In this document: positions 17,783 through 25,798 of the stretch, one piece after another
Layout: each line of letters opens with the position of its first letter
Numbering within the stretch: the stretch's first letter is position 1
Origin: Rhizobium anhuiense
Lineage (GTDB): Bacteria; Pseudomonadota; Alphaproteobacteria; Rhizobiales; Rhizobiaceae
Direction of reading: 5' to 3'
NCBI RefSeq assembly: GCF_003985145.1
Contig: NZ_ML133524.1
Span: forward strand, 310,001 to 374,000
Length of the DNA: 64,000 bases
Notes under the pieces: generated by a model
What the model saw: the letters and a program-made list of their open reading frames with translations, nothing else
Database searches by the model: none
What the model was told of the DNA's origin: nothing
Program-made: the position numbers and the translations under genes

Positions 17783-18052
17783 AGCCTTTCCGGGTTAGAT
17801 TGAAACATTCTGTTGGCTCAAACGGAGTCGGATGGTCGACCGGCCGGCGCGCGTCGTAGCCCAGCTCTACGGCCAAGCCGGCCGGTCGATCAGACGGCCC
17901 GTTTCAGCCAACCCGAAGGGCCGGGCATCTTTCCGCCAGGATCAAAGGCGATCGGCTCGAACGTACCAGGAGGTACGCCCTTCGCCAATCGCCTCTGCCC
18001 TGACGAAAACCTGCTCCGGCAGAATGCTGCAATCTAACCCGGAAAGGCTCTA
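17780..18052. mobile_element. complete 273-bp palindromic MITE-like repeat with TA flanks
   Basis: The element has terminal inverted repeats of about 31 bases: GAGCCTTTCCGGGTTAGATT at the left (from 17782) and its complement ending at 18050, the first 21 bases matching perfectly and the next ten with two mismatches. TA dinucleotides flank both ends, as expected of a TA-targeting transposition. The left half holds a nested pair of inverted repeats (17813-17825 with 17899-17911, and 17836-17848 with 17877-17889), giving a strong cruciform or RNA hairpin. There is no coding capacity. It resembles rhizobial intergenic mosaic elements (RIME-type), and the mobility mechanism is inferred. Confidence 0.8.
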
Positions 18053-18058
18053 GCCTTT

Positions 18059-19054
18059 TCAGACGCGATCAAGCGCGGCATCGATTCCCGCCATGACATC
18101 GGCCGGCAGCGGTCCCTTTTCCAGTGCGCCGGCATTTTCCTCCACCTGGGCGACGGTGCGGAAACCCGGAATGGGGAGCGTGCGCGGCGAGCGTGCCCAA
18201 AGCCAGGCAAGCGCGCCCTGCGTCAGCGTGCGGCCACCTGAGGTCAGGAGATCACGGACGGCATCGAGCCTTGCGGCGAATTCGGGGGCGATGCGCCCGT
18301 CCTTGAAATAGACCATCCAGTCGAGGGCGGCACCGCGGACATCCTTCGCGCCCACCGCCTTGTCGGCGGTGAACTTGCCAGTGAGGAGACCCATGGCCAG
18401 CGGGCCGCGATTGATGGAGATCAACCCCTTCCCCTCGATCACCGCAATCATCTCCGGCACCGGCTCGAAGACGTTCATCGTATGCTGGATCGAGACATAG
18501 CCCCGGCGGCCGGCATGACGGGCGGCGCGATCGGGAGAATCGGTGCTCCAGCCGAACGCATCGATCTTGCCTTCGGCCCGCAGCGCCTCCAGCGTATCGA
18601 AGACGGCATCCGACTGTTCCAGCGGAAAATCATTGATGTGGAACTGCAGCAGATCGAGGCGGTCGCGCTTCAGGCGGCACAACGAGGTCTCGACCGAACG
18701 GCGAATGAAGGCCTCATCGGCAAAGGCACCGGTTGCCTGCTTGGTTTCCGGATCGGTGGCAAAGCCGAATTTGGTGGCGATGACGATATCGTCGCGATTG
18801 CCGATCGCCCGGCCGAGCATGTCCTCCGAGTGGCCGGCGCCGTAATTCGACGCCGTGTCGAAGAAGCGGATGCCGAGTTCGATGGCGCGATGGATCGCTT
18901 CGACGGATTCATCGTCGTCGACATCGCCCCAGCCGAGTGGCGTGTCGCCGGCGAAGAAGGGACCGCCGATCGCCCAGCATCCCATGCCGAGGCGCGGAAT
19001 TTCGCGGCCGTTCCAGAGCGTGATCGTCGTCGGTGATGCGGTCTTGGTCAGCAT
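18059..19054 (-). CDS. aldo/keto reductase
   Basis: A 331-residue NADPH-dependent oxidoreductase of the aldo/keto reductase TIM-barrel family. The catalytic tetrad is visible: Asp and Tyr in FFDTASNYGAGHSEDMLGRA (about residues 57-76), Lys in IVIATKFGF and His in LLQFHIND. A C-terminal cofactor-binding block (PIPGFRTVAQVEENAGALE) follows. The start at 19054 has GGAGG 7 bases upstream, which excludes the longer frame to 19120. The substrate is unknown. Its 3' end lies six bases from the repeat element. Confidence 0.92.
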   Translation of the reverse strand: MLTKTASPTTITLWNGREIPRLGMGCWAIGGPFFAGDTPLGWGDVDDDESVEAIHRAIELGIRFFDTASNYGAGHSEDMLGRAIGNRDDIVIATKFGFATDPETKQATGAFADEAFIRRSVETSLCRLKRDRLDLLQFHINDFPLEQSDAVFDTLEALRAEGKIDAFGWSTDSPDRAARHAGRRGYVSIQHTMNVFEPVPEMIAVIEGKGLISINRGPLAMGLLTGKFTADKAVGAKDVRGAALDWMVYFKDGRIAPEFAARLDAVRDLLTSGGRTLTQGALAWLWARSPRTLPIPGFRTVAQVEENAGALEKGPLPADVMAGIDAALDRV

Positions 19055-19155
19055 GAGGTCCTCCTTGATTGGCAATCCTGTGAAGACATAGGAAGCACTC
19101 TTCGGCAGGTAAACCGCCAAATCCGGAGGATGTTTTGCACCCGTAAAAAACGAGG

Positions 19156-19926
19156 TCAGGCGGAAATACCAGTCGGAGGGGAAAGCGTCCGCAAGGCTGG
19201 ATTGAGCGCCTTGAGCGCGGCCTGAACGAAACCGTCGCGGGCCGCCGCCGCCTCGATGCCACGCGGCTCATAGACGTGGCGATGCAGAAAGAACCCCGTC
19301 AGCCGGAATGCTGCTGCGAGACTATCGAAGTCGGCCGCATGATTGCCTTCGGCACTGAGGAACGGCGGCAGGAGCAGCATCTTGTCCGCCCAGGGGGCAC
19401 CGGCCGTGCGGCTGACGGCACGCCCGGATTTCGGCGAGACATAGACAAGATCGGAACGGGCGCCGGTTGCGGCGCATTCGGCAAGATCGAGTCCAAAGCC
19501 GAGATCATTCAGCACCGCAAGCTCGAAACGCACGAAGAGTTCGCCGGCATCGGCCGGGTTGTGCAGGTGATCGAGGATTACTTCAAGCGCATCGAAGAGA
19601 TGCGGATGCGGGTCACGCTCCGGCAGCAGCCGCAGCAGCGCGCCCATGGCCTGGACGCCGTAGACGGCGGTCGCCGTTTCCATCAGGCGGGCGGCGCGCA
19701 GCGTCACCGGCTCGACGCGGAAATCTCCGAGATGCTCGTCAAGCCGAGCGCGCCAGGTGACTTCGACGGCATTGCCCGCCTGCAGCACAGGCTGCATGGC
19801 GCGCGAGCGGCCGGAACGCACCAGGCCGAGATGGCGGCCGCGATCACGCGTCATCACCTCGGCGATGACGCTCGTCTCACCGTGGCGCTTGACGCCCAGA
19901 ATGATCGCATGGTCTTGCCACTGCAT
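19156..19926 (-). CDS. recO: DNA repair protein RecO
   Basis: RecO works with RecF and RecR to load RecA on gapped DNA. The 256-residue protein starts with the OB-fold block [30 protein letters not shown] and continues with [36 protein letters not shown]. The helical C-terminal domain contains [26 protein letters not shown]. The classical zinc-binding Cys pairs are reduced to a single Cys, as I recall for alphaproteobacterial members. The start at 19926 is preferred to 19983 because RecO sequences begin at MQW. It is separate from the era-rnc block that usually lies near. Confidence 0.92.
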   Translation of the reverse strand: MQWQDHAIILGVKRHGETSVIAEVMTRDRGRHLGLVRSGRSRAMQPVLQAGNAVEVTWRARLDEHLGDFRVEPVTLRAARLMETATAVYGVQAMGALLRLLPERDPHPHLFDALEVILDHLHNPADAGELFVRFELAVLNDLGFGLDLAECAATGARSDLVYVSPKSGRAVSRTAGAPWADKMLLLPPFLSAEGNHAADFDSLAAAFRLTGFFLHRHVYEPRGIEAAAARDGFVQAALKALNPALRTLSPPTGISA

Positions 19927-19991
19927 CGAAAGAGTCCTTGCGGATGACGAATCCATCCTAATCCAAGGACCGGTTTCTGTCATGGACCGCG

Positions 19992-20354
19992 TCAGGCGAC
20001 AGCCGGGAAAAGCCTCAGCAGGAAGTCACGCATCGCCGTTTCGTCGAAAGGCTTGACCAAAAGCGGGATGTGCTGCAGGTCGGGTGGGAAATCGCCCGTA
20101 TCGGAATAGCCACTGACGAAGCCGAAGGGGATGCCGATATCGAAAAGATGGCGGGCAAATCCGAAGCTCATGCCGTCACCGAGATTGACGTCGAGAAGGG
20201 CGAAATCATATGTCTCCGCCGCGATGGCAGCCCTCGCCTGCTCGACGCTGCCGACGATATCGATGCTCTCGACGCCGGCCAGGCGCAGAATATCCTCCGC
20301 CTCCATCGCGATGATCAGACTGTCCTCAAGAACCAGAACACGGATTGCGCTCAT
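19992..20354 (-). CDS. single-domain response regulator
   Basis: A 120-residue receiver domain with no output domain. The phosphoacceptor Asp lies in [13 protein letters not shown] (near residue 52), the acidic pocket in [18 protein letters not shown] and the conserved Lys in [11 protein letters not shown] (near residue 100). It probably acts by phosphotransfer or by binding a partner. In-frame starts exist upstream (Met at 20477 and 20555); 20354 is chosen because it begins the receiver fold and has GAGG about 11 bases upstream. The partner kinase is not in this window. Confidence 0.88.
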   Translation of the reverse strand: MSAIRVLVLEDSLIIAMEAEDILRLAGVESIDIVGSVEQARAAIAAETYDFALLDVNLGDGMSFGFARHLFDIGIPFGFVSGYSDTGDFPPDLQHIPLLVKPFDETAMRDFLLRLFPAVA

Positions 20355-20801
20355 GATTCGATGCCCCTCGTCGAGCGCCTGTCGCAGCGCCCCGGCCGTT
20401 TCGCCAACATCATTGCCCTCCGGTGCCCCGCATGGCACGCTATCGGTGAATTCCGCCACCTTGTCTGAATAAACCATTTTTCTGCCCGGTCGATAAGAAT
20501 CAAAATCGGAGGAAAGATGATGCCCGACCTTATTTTCCCTGATGCTAATCTGCATTTAAAAAAGACATAACCAAGCTGGTTGGCCAGGAGTCTGTCGACA
20601 AATAATCGTGTCCTCAGACGGATGACTGTGATTTGCGCGAAGCCAAGACGGCTACCGGCAGTTTTGTCGTCGCAGGCGGACCGATCTCACAGAAATGCGA
20701 GAGTTTGCCCATCAAATGTGGATGGTAGCAAGCGATCGAAATCGATCGCAATAACGCCAAAACAAAGCGATAGAGCATGCCCGGGACGCGGAGAATGGAA
20801 T
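20355..20801. other. intergenic region between response regulator and Crp/Fnr gene
   Basis: About 450 bases between the start of the response regulator and the stop of the Crp/Fnr gene. If the response regulator starts further upstream (20477 or 20555), part of this is coding. An AT-rich patch near 20530-20575 could hold its promoter. No RNA gene or repeat was recognised. Confidence 0.5.
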
Positions 20802-21554
20802 TTAGATGAACGGGCGTTTGCCCTCTCCGAGCCCTTCCCAACCGGCGATCGCCATCAACTCTTCGCCGTTCAGCACCTCGCAGCCGCGCTCCTGCCAGCG
20901 AATCAACCCACGTTCGGCGAGCTTTTTCAGAGTCTTGTTGGTGTGGACGATGGAAAGACCAAGCGTGTCGGCAATGTGCTGCTGGGTGATGGGGATGAAT
21001 TTGCGGCCGTTGAAGATATTGAGCTTCCGGCCGCGCTCGAACAGGAAAGCGATCAGGTAGGCGGCTCTTTCCAGCGCCGTGCGGCGGCCGATGCTCAGGA
21101 GATGCTCATCCAGGATGCGTTCCTCGCGCGCGGCGATCCAGGTGATGTCGAAGGCGAGCGAGGCATGTTTGTTGTAGAGCGTCATCAACCGGTCACGCTC
21201 GAAGACACACAGGGAAACGGGCGAAAGCGCTTCGACGGAGTGCTGCATCTCGCCGGCGATCGTTCCCTGCAGGCCGATCAGGTCGCCCGGCATGATATAA
21301 TTCAGAATCTGGCGGCGCCCGTCCTCCAACATCTTGTAGCGGAAGCCCCAGCCGGAAAGCACCGTGAAGAGATGAGCGCTGTGTGCGCCCTCGACGAGGA
21401 TGGTGGAGCCGGCATCGACGGCAAGCTCGCCCCTCTTGAAACGCGAGACGAATTCCAACTCGTCGCGGCTGAACTCCCTGAAATGCGGCAAGGGGCGCAA
21501 AGGACATTGCTCGCAAGGGGTCTTGAAAGAATGGATGGGTCTCGACGTCGCCAT
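20802..21554 (-). CDS. Crp/Fnr-family transcriptional regulator
   Basis: A 250-residue regulator with an N-terminal cyclic-nucleotide-like sensor domain (about residues 30-150), a dimerisation helix and a C-terminal winged helix (ITQQHIADTLGLSIVHTNKT, about residues 190-209). The N-terminus has FKTPCEQCPLRPL with Cys14 and Cys17 in a C-x2-C pattern, and another Cys in SLCVFERD. FNR uses four cysteines for a 4Fe-4S cluster; I see three here, so oxygen sensing is uncertain. A 24-bp perfect palindrome lies 23 bases upstream of the ATG. It follows era on the same strand. Confidence 0.88.
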   Translation of the reverse strand: MATSRPIHSFKTPCEQCPLRPLPHFREFSRDELEFVSRFKRGELAVDAGSTILVEGAHSAHLFTVLSGWGFRYKMLEDGRRQILNYIMPGDLIGLQGTIAGEMQHSVEALSPVSLCVFERDRLMTLYNKHASLAFDITWIAAREERILDEHLLSIGRRTALERAAYLIAFLFERGRKLNIFNGRKFIPITQQHIADTLGLSIVHTNKTLKKLAERGLIRWQERGCEVLNGEELMAIAGWEGLGEGKRPFI

Positions 21555-21577
21555 ATTTGCCCTTGCCGTCGCAAAAC

Positions 21578-21601
21578 CGGCGCGCCAACGTTGGCGCGCC
21601 G
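21578..21601. promoter_or_regulatory. 24-bp perfect palindrome upstream of Crp/Fnr gene
   Basis: CGGCGCGCCAACG, repeated as its exact complement with no gap, forms a 24-base perfect palindrome ending 23 bases before the Crp/Fnr ATG. There is no T-run, so it looks more like a dimer operator than a terminator. It does not match the FNR consensus TTGAT-N4-ATCAA. Confidence 0.6.
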
Positions 21602-21705
21602 CTCATCAAAGAATGCGCAGGCCACGGATTTGTTCCACGAGCGAGGCAGATTTTTTATGCGAAAACAAAGGGCTGGCGCGTGCCCGATGAAATCTTTGCC
21701 ATGCT

Positions 21706-22647
21706 TTATTTCGGGAAATCGAGGCCCATTTCGCGGAACCGCTCGGGATCATCGCCCCAATTCTCACGAACCTTGACGAACAGGAAGAGATGGACCGGCT
21801 GTTCGAGGATTTCCGACAGTTCCTTGCGGGAGGCAGTCGAGATCGCCTTGATGGTTTCACCACCCTTGCCGAGGGCGATCTTCTTCTGGCTGTCGCGCTC
21901 GAGATAGATCACCTGCTCGATCCGCACCGAGCCGTCCTTGCGCTCTTCCCACTTCTCCGTTTCGACGTGCGAGGCATAGGGAAGCTCCTGATGGAGGCGC
22001 AGAAACAGTTTTTCGCGGGTGATCTCGGCGGCGAGCTGACGCATCGGCAAATCGGAGATCTGGTCTTCCGGATAGTACCACGGCCCCTCCGGGAGGGTCT
22101 TCGCCAGATAGTCCATGACGTCGTCGCAACCGGAGCCGTTTTCGGCCGATATCATGAAGGTGCGCTCGAAGGCGATCTTCTCGTTGGCGGCAGCGGCCAG
22201 CGCCAGCAGATCCTCGCGATTGACGCGGTCGATCTTGTTGAGCAACAGGATCTTCGGCTGCCGGACCTCCTTGAGGCCTTCGAGGATGGCTTCGGCATCG
22301 CCGCGCAGACCGCGCTCGCTGTCGATCAAGAGCACGATCAGATCGGCATCCTTGGCACCGCCCCAGGCCGAGGTCACCATGGCGCGGTCAAGCCGGCGAC
22401 GCGGCTTGAAGATACCAGGCGTGTCCATGAAGACGATCTGGGCATTGTCGTGGATGGCGATGCCGCGCACGATCGCCCGCGTCGTCTGCACCTTATGGCT
22501 GACGATCGAGACCTTGGCGCCGACGAGGCGGTTTACCAACGTCGACTTGCCGGCATTGGTCGGCCCGATCAGCGCGACGAAGCCCGAATGCGTCGGACCA
22601 CTGGTTTCTGCGGCAGCTTCGGCCGCGATATCTTCTTCTTGTGTCAT
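21706..22647 (-). CDS. era: GTPase Era
   Basis: Essential GTPase that binds 16S rRNA and helps mature the 30S subunit. The 313-residue protein shows G1 GPTNAGKST (about residues 27-35), G3 DTPG, G4 NKID and G5 SAENG, then the C-terminal KH RNA-binding domain with KKIALGKGGETIKAI (about residues 257-271). The start at 22647 is chosen over 22731 because the upstream part overlaps rnc and is not Era-like. It follows rnc after 7 bases in the usual rnc-era order, so the two are co-transcribed. Confidence 0.97.
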   Translation of the reverse strand: MTQEEDIAAEAAAETSGPTHSGFVALIGPTNAGKSTLVNRLVGAKVSIVSHKVQTTRAIVRGIAIHDNAQIVFMDTPGIFKPRRRLDRAMVTSAWGGAKDADLIVLLIDSERGLRGDAEAILEGLKEVRQPKILLLNKIDRVNREDLLALAAAANEKIAFERTFMISAENGSGCDDVMDYLAKTLPEGPWYYPEDQISDLPMRQLAAEITREKLFLRLHQELPYASHVETEKWEERKDGSVRIEQVIYLERDSQKKIALGKGGETIKAISTASRKELSEILEQPVHLFLFVKVRENWGDDPERFREMGLDFPK

Positions 22648-22654
22648 TGTCCCG

Positions 22655-23374
22655 TCAGTTTCCGGCAGGCGATTGCTGCCAAATGCCTTCGCGCTCAAGC
22701 ATCTTCGTCGCCGCAACCTGTTCGGCGGCACGCTTCGACCGCTCTACGCCGGTTTCGGGCTTAATGCCAGCAACTTCCACCGTCACCTTGAAACGCGGAT
22801 CATGATCCGGTCCGCTGCGTTCATCAACCCGGTAGATCGGAGTGACGCCGAATTTCGCGTGCGACCATTCCTGCAGCTCGGTCTTGGCGTCGCGCTTGGC
22901 GCCATCGGCCCGCGCCGCCCTGCCCTGCCAATAGCGCAGAATGAACCGGCGGGCGACCTCAAGGCCGCCGTCGAGATAGATCGCGGCGATCAGGCTTTCG
23001 ACGACATCGGCGCGCACGTTCATCATGCGCTTGCCGGTCAATTTCTTCACATCGGCGCCGGTGCGGATATAGAGGTGAAGATTGAGTTCGTCGGCGACCG
23101 CTGCGCAGGTTTCGGCGCTGACGAGCTGGTTGAGGCGAACCGAGAGCTCGCCTTCGCCTGCCGTGCCGAAGGTGCGGAACAGAAGCTCGGCGATGCAGAG
23201 CCCGAGGACCCTGTCGCCGAGGAATTCCAGCCGTTCGTAATTGCCGCCCTTTTCCGTGCGGGCGCTGGCATGAGTCAGCGCCCGATCGAGGCGTTCCTTT
23301 TCGGCGAAGTCGTGACCGATCAGGCCTTCAAGCTTTGCGCGGTCCGCCGCAGAAAGCGTCTGCGCCTTGCTCAT
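22655..23374 (-). CDS. rnc: ribonuclease III
   Basis: Cuts double-stranded RNA in rRNA and mRNA processing. The 239-residue protein carries the catalytic signature ERLEFLGDRVLGL (about residues 43-55), a second acidic helix with VRADVVESLIAAIYLDGG (about residues 123-140) and a C-terminal double-stranded RNA-binding domain (AKTELQEWSHAKFGVTPIYR onward). The start overlaps the lepB stop as TCAT on the plus strand, so translation is probably coupled to lepB. It is the middle gene of lepB-rnc-era. Confidence 0.97.
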   Translation of the reverse strand: MSKAQTLSAADRAKLEGLIGHDFAEKERLDRALTHASARTEKGGNYERLEFLGDRVLGLCIAELLFRTFGTAGEGELSVRLNQLVSAETCAAVADELNLHLYIRTGADVKKLTGKRMMNVRADVVESLIAAIYLDGGLEVARRFILRYWQGRAARADGAKRDAKTELQEWSHAKFGVTPIYRVDERSGPDHDPRFKVTVEVAGIKPETGVERSKRAAEQVAATKMLEREGIWQQSPAGN

Positions 23375-24114
23375 TCAACAACCTTGAAGAGGCGGTCCCA
23401 ACGCATGTTCGTCGGCCACTTCCAGATTTCTCGGAAGGAGGTGTCGTTGCCGAGCGAGAAGAAGATGACGCTGGCGCGGCCGACAAGATTTTCGGCAGGC
23501 ACGAAGCCGACGTCGAACCGGCTGTCGAGCGAGTTGTCGCGGTTGTCGCCCATCATGAAATAATGGCCTTCCGGCACGATGAATTCACGGGTGTTGTCAC
23601 CCCGCGACACCGGAGACTGATCGAGCGTATCGTAGGTCTTGCCGCTGTCGAGCGTTTCGCGGAACACCGGCACATCGGCGCCCGGATCGAGCTTGTAATC
23701 CGACGTGAAGGTCCCGTCCGCCACCTTCGGAACCGGCTTACCGTTGACGTAGAGCACGCCGTCGGTCACCTGGATGTGATCGCCCGGCAGGCCGATGCAG
23801 CGCTTGATGTAATCAACCTCGGGATTTGGCGGGAAGCGGAAGACGACGATGTCGCCACGCTTCGGATCGGCGCCGAACAGGCGGCCGCTGAAGATGTCGG
23901 GCGAGAAGGGCAGCGAATATTTCGAATAGCCGTAGGCGAACTTGTTGACGAAGATATAATCGCCGACGAGCAGCGTCGGCATCATCGAACCGGACGGAAT
24001 GGTAAAGGGCTGGAACAGCACCGTTCGGATCACCATCGCCAAAATCAGCGCCTGGATGATGACTTTGATATTTTCCCAGAGGGCGTTCGGCTTGGCTTCG
24101 ACTTTTTCGGACAC
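23371..24114 (-). CDS. lepB: signal peptidase I
   Basis: Inner-membrane serine protease that removes signal peptides. The 247-residue protein has an N-terminal transmembrane helix (about residues 15-35), the catalytic Ser43 in IPSGSMMPTLLVGD, and the general-base Lys104 in DYIKRCIGLPGD. The C-terminal box NRDNSLDSRFDVGFVP is present. It starts at GTG. Catalysis faces the periplasm. It is the first gene of the lepB-rnc-era unit; its stop overlaps the rnc start. Confidence 0.96.
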   Translation of the reverse strand: MSEKVEAKPNALWENIKVIIQALILAMVIRTVLFQPFTIPSGSMMPTLLVGDYIFVNKFAYGYSKYSLPFSPDIFSGRLFGADPKRGDIVVFRFPPNPEVDYIKRCIGLPGDHIQVTDGVLYVNGKPVPKVADGTFTSDYKLDPGADVPVFRETLDSGKTYDTLDQSPVSRGDNTREFIVPEGHYFMMGDNRDNSLDSRFDVGFVPAENLVGRASVIFFSLGNDTSFREIWKWPTNMRWDRLFKVVE

Positions 24115-24263
24115 GCAGTCTTATTCCTTCAAGACGCCGCGGAGGCGCAATTCTTTCTGTCGTTCTCTCTAGCGGCTTCGGCCGATTGCGGCAATGGCGA
24201 CAACGTCAAAAGCGACGAGAGGTCGCGACTACAGGCTTACGGGGGTCGCGATAACACTCCGGA

Positions 24264-24668
24264 TCAAAGGTTCTCGGGCAACGCCTCGATAATGACGAAG
24301 GCCTGCGCCAAGGGATAATCATCGGTTATTGTCAAATGAATGGCGGGCTTGTGGCCCGCGGGCAGCAGCGATTCGAGGATCAGGGCGGCGGCGCCTGACA
24401 AAACCATGGTCGGCTTGCCGCTCGGCAGGTTGACGACGCCCATGTCCTTCCAGAAAACGCCCTGGGCGATACCGGTGCCGAGTGCTTTGGAACAGGCCTC
24501 CTTGGCGGCGAAACGCTTGGCATAGGATTCGGCGCGATTTGCCCGACGGTCGGAACGCGCGCGTTCGACCTCGGTGAAGCAGCGTTGGGTGAAGCGCTCG
24601 CCGAAGCGCTCGATGGATTTCTCGATGCGGCGAATGTCGATCAGATCGCTGCCAATGCCGATGATCAT
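24264..24668 (-). CDS. acpS: holo-[acyl-carrier-protein] synthase
   Basis: Transfers phosphopantetheine from CoA to acyl carrier protein, activating it for fatty acid synthesis. The 134-residue protein matches Acp[21 protein letters not shown] at the N-terminus, where Asp8 binds metal, and [19 protein letters not shown] (about residues 49-67), with Glu as the second ligand. The C-terminal [17 protein letters not shown] follows. The start at 24668 is chosen because AcpS begins at MIIG; the longer frame to 24890 overlaps the DUF2062 gene. It lies between lepB and the DUF2062 gene, all on the minus strand. Confidence 0.96.
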   Translation of the reverse strand: MIIGIGSDLIDIRRIEKSIERFGERFTQRCFTEVERARSDRRANRAESYAKRFAAKEACSKALGTGIAQGVFWKDMGVVNLPSGKPTMVLSGAAALILESLLPAGHKPAIHLTITDDYPLAQAFVIIEALPENL

Positions 24669-24706
24669 GCCGGAACCTTCCGTCGCTTGAGAATTCTCGA
24701 TCGGGT

Positions 24707-25297
24707 TCAAACGCTCGGCATGTCGCCGGCCGGGCTGGCAAGGCGCAGGCGCGCCCGCTCGATCAGCCGTATGTGGCGGCGCGTCTGAAAACCCTTCACG
24801 GTGTAGAACGTCAGCGCATAGAGCGCAACGGAGGTGACGATCGCCGGCGGGATGGCGCCTACCAGCATCGGTTCCAGCACCGGCTTCCACAGCTCGGTGA
24901 AATTCAGCTTATGGAAAAGCGCGGCCAGATCCACCGTCTGACCGGCCAGATGATCCTCGCGGCTGAGCAGCAGATGTCCGATCTCCCAGGTGATGCCCCA
25001 GATGAAGGGATAGGTCAGCGGATTGCCGAAGGCCGCGCAGCCAAGGGCGGCGGCCACCATGCTGCCAGAGAGGAAATAGGTGATGACGAAGGCCATGACG
25101 AAATGCACGCCGATGAACGGCGTCCACGAGACGAAGACACCCGCGGCGACGCCAGCCGCAACCGCGTGCGGCGAGGCGCTCAGGCGCAGGATGCGCATTG
25201 TCAGGTAACGGATCGGGCGAAGGAAACCTTTGCGGGGCCATAAAAGCTCTCGCATCTTTTCCTTGAATCCCGCAGGCTTGCGACGGCGAAACAACAT
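24707..25297 (-). CDS. DUF2062 membrane protein
   Basis: A 196-residue inner-membrane protein with a basic N-terminus ([20 protein letters not shown]), a DUF2062 core with [26 protein letters not shown] (about residues 40-65) and [20 protein letters not shown] (about residues 83-102), and a C-terminal helix. The family is widespread and its function is unknown. It lies directly upstream of acpS on the same strand, 38 bases apart, so a shared transcript is likely. Confidence 0.9.
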   Translation of the reverse strand: MLFRRRKPAGFKEKMRELLWPRKGFLRPIRYLTMRILRLSASPHAVAAGVAAGVFVSWTPFIGVHFVMAFVITYFLSGSMVAAALGCAAFGNPLTYPFIWGITWEIGHLLLSREDHLAGQTVDLAALFHKLNFTELWKPVLEPMLVGAIPPAIVTSVALYALTFYTVKGFQTRRHIRLIERARLRLASPAGDMPSV

Positions 25298-25454
25298 GGC
25301 CGGTATTTAGTGCAGCGCACATGACCATGACAAGAGCGGCAAATGATACCGCCCGAAAAACAGCTCAGCTCTCTCAGCGGAGAGGAACTTCTTCAGCCGA
25401 GGGGCGTCCGTTATGCAAAACGTCCCTCACTCGCCTCAAGTATAAAGCTCACTA

Positions 25455-25604
25455 TTAGCGATTGCGGAATAGACCGCGGTCGACCTGGCGCTGACGAAAT
25501 TCGAGATCGATACGATCGAGCGAGCCATTGAGATATGCCATTTCACGTTCCTGCGTGGTCTGAGCGCGGAAGGCACGAGCGATTTTCCTGATAGGGTCAA
25601 ACAT
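25455..25604 (-). CDS. DUF3563-like microprotein, 49 residues
   Basis: MFDPIRKIARAFRAQTTQER at the N-terminus and EMAYLNGSLDRIDLEFRQRQ near the C-terminus match the pattern of DUF3563 proteins as I know them (a basic helix, then an MAYLN-RIDLE-RQRQ block). It has no signal peptide and is strongly basic. No strong ribosome-binding site is visible; GAGACAAG lies just upstream. It sits alone in the 501-base gap between the DUF2062 gene and rsh. The bases 25298-25454 and 25605-25798 show no other gene. Confidence 0.8.
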   Translation of the reverse strand: MFDPIRKIARAFRAQTTQEREMAYLNGSLDRIDLEFRQRQVDRGLFRNR

Positions 25605-25798
25605 TATCTTGTCTCATCTTCTGTTTGCGTTTCGATGATCAGAAGATAGGCCCGGCGCAGGTTAATTACTACAGCCGCAACATGGAGACAGCCATGCGCC
25701 TAATGCATTGCTTGCCTTTTTGATGCTCCACATTGCGCACAAAACGATCATAAAATATGCAATCTCTCGCCCAGCCCACTGACAGGCTTAACAAAAGC

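Noticed and set aside
16709..18037. Two frames starting MAQTESDGRPAGARRSP
   Set aside because: Both lie in copies of the palindromic repeat, so the shared peptide reflects repeated DNA, not a protein family.
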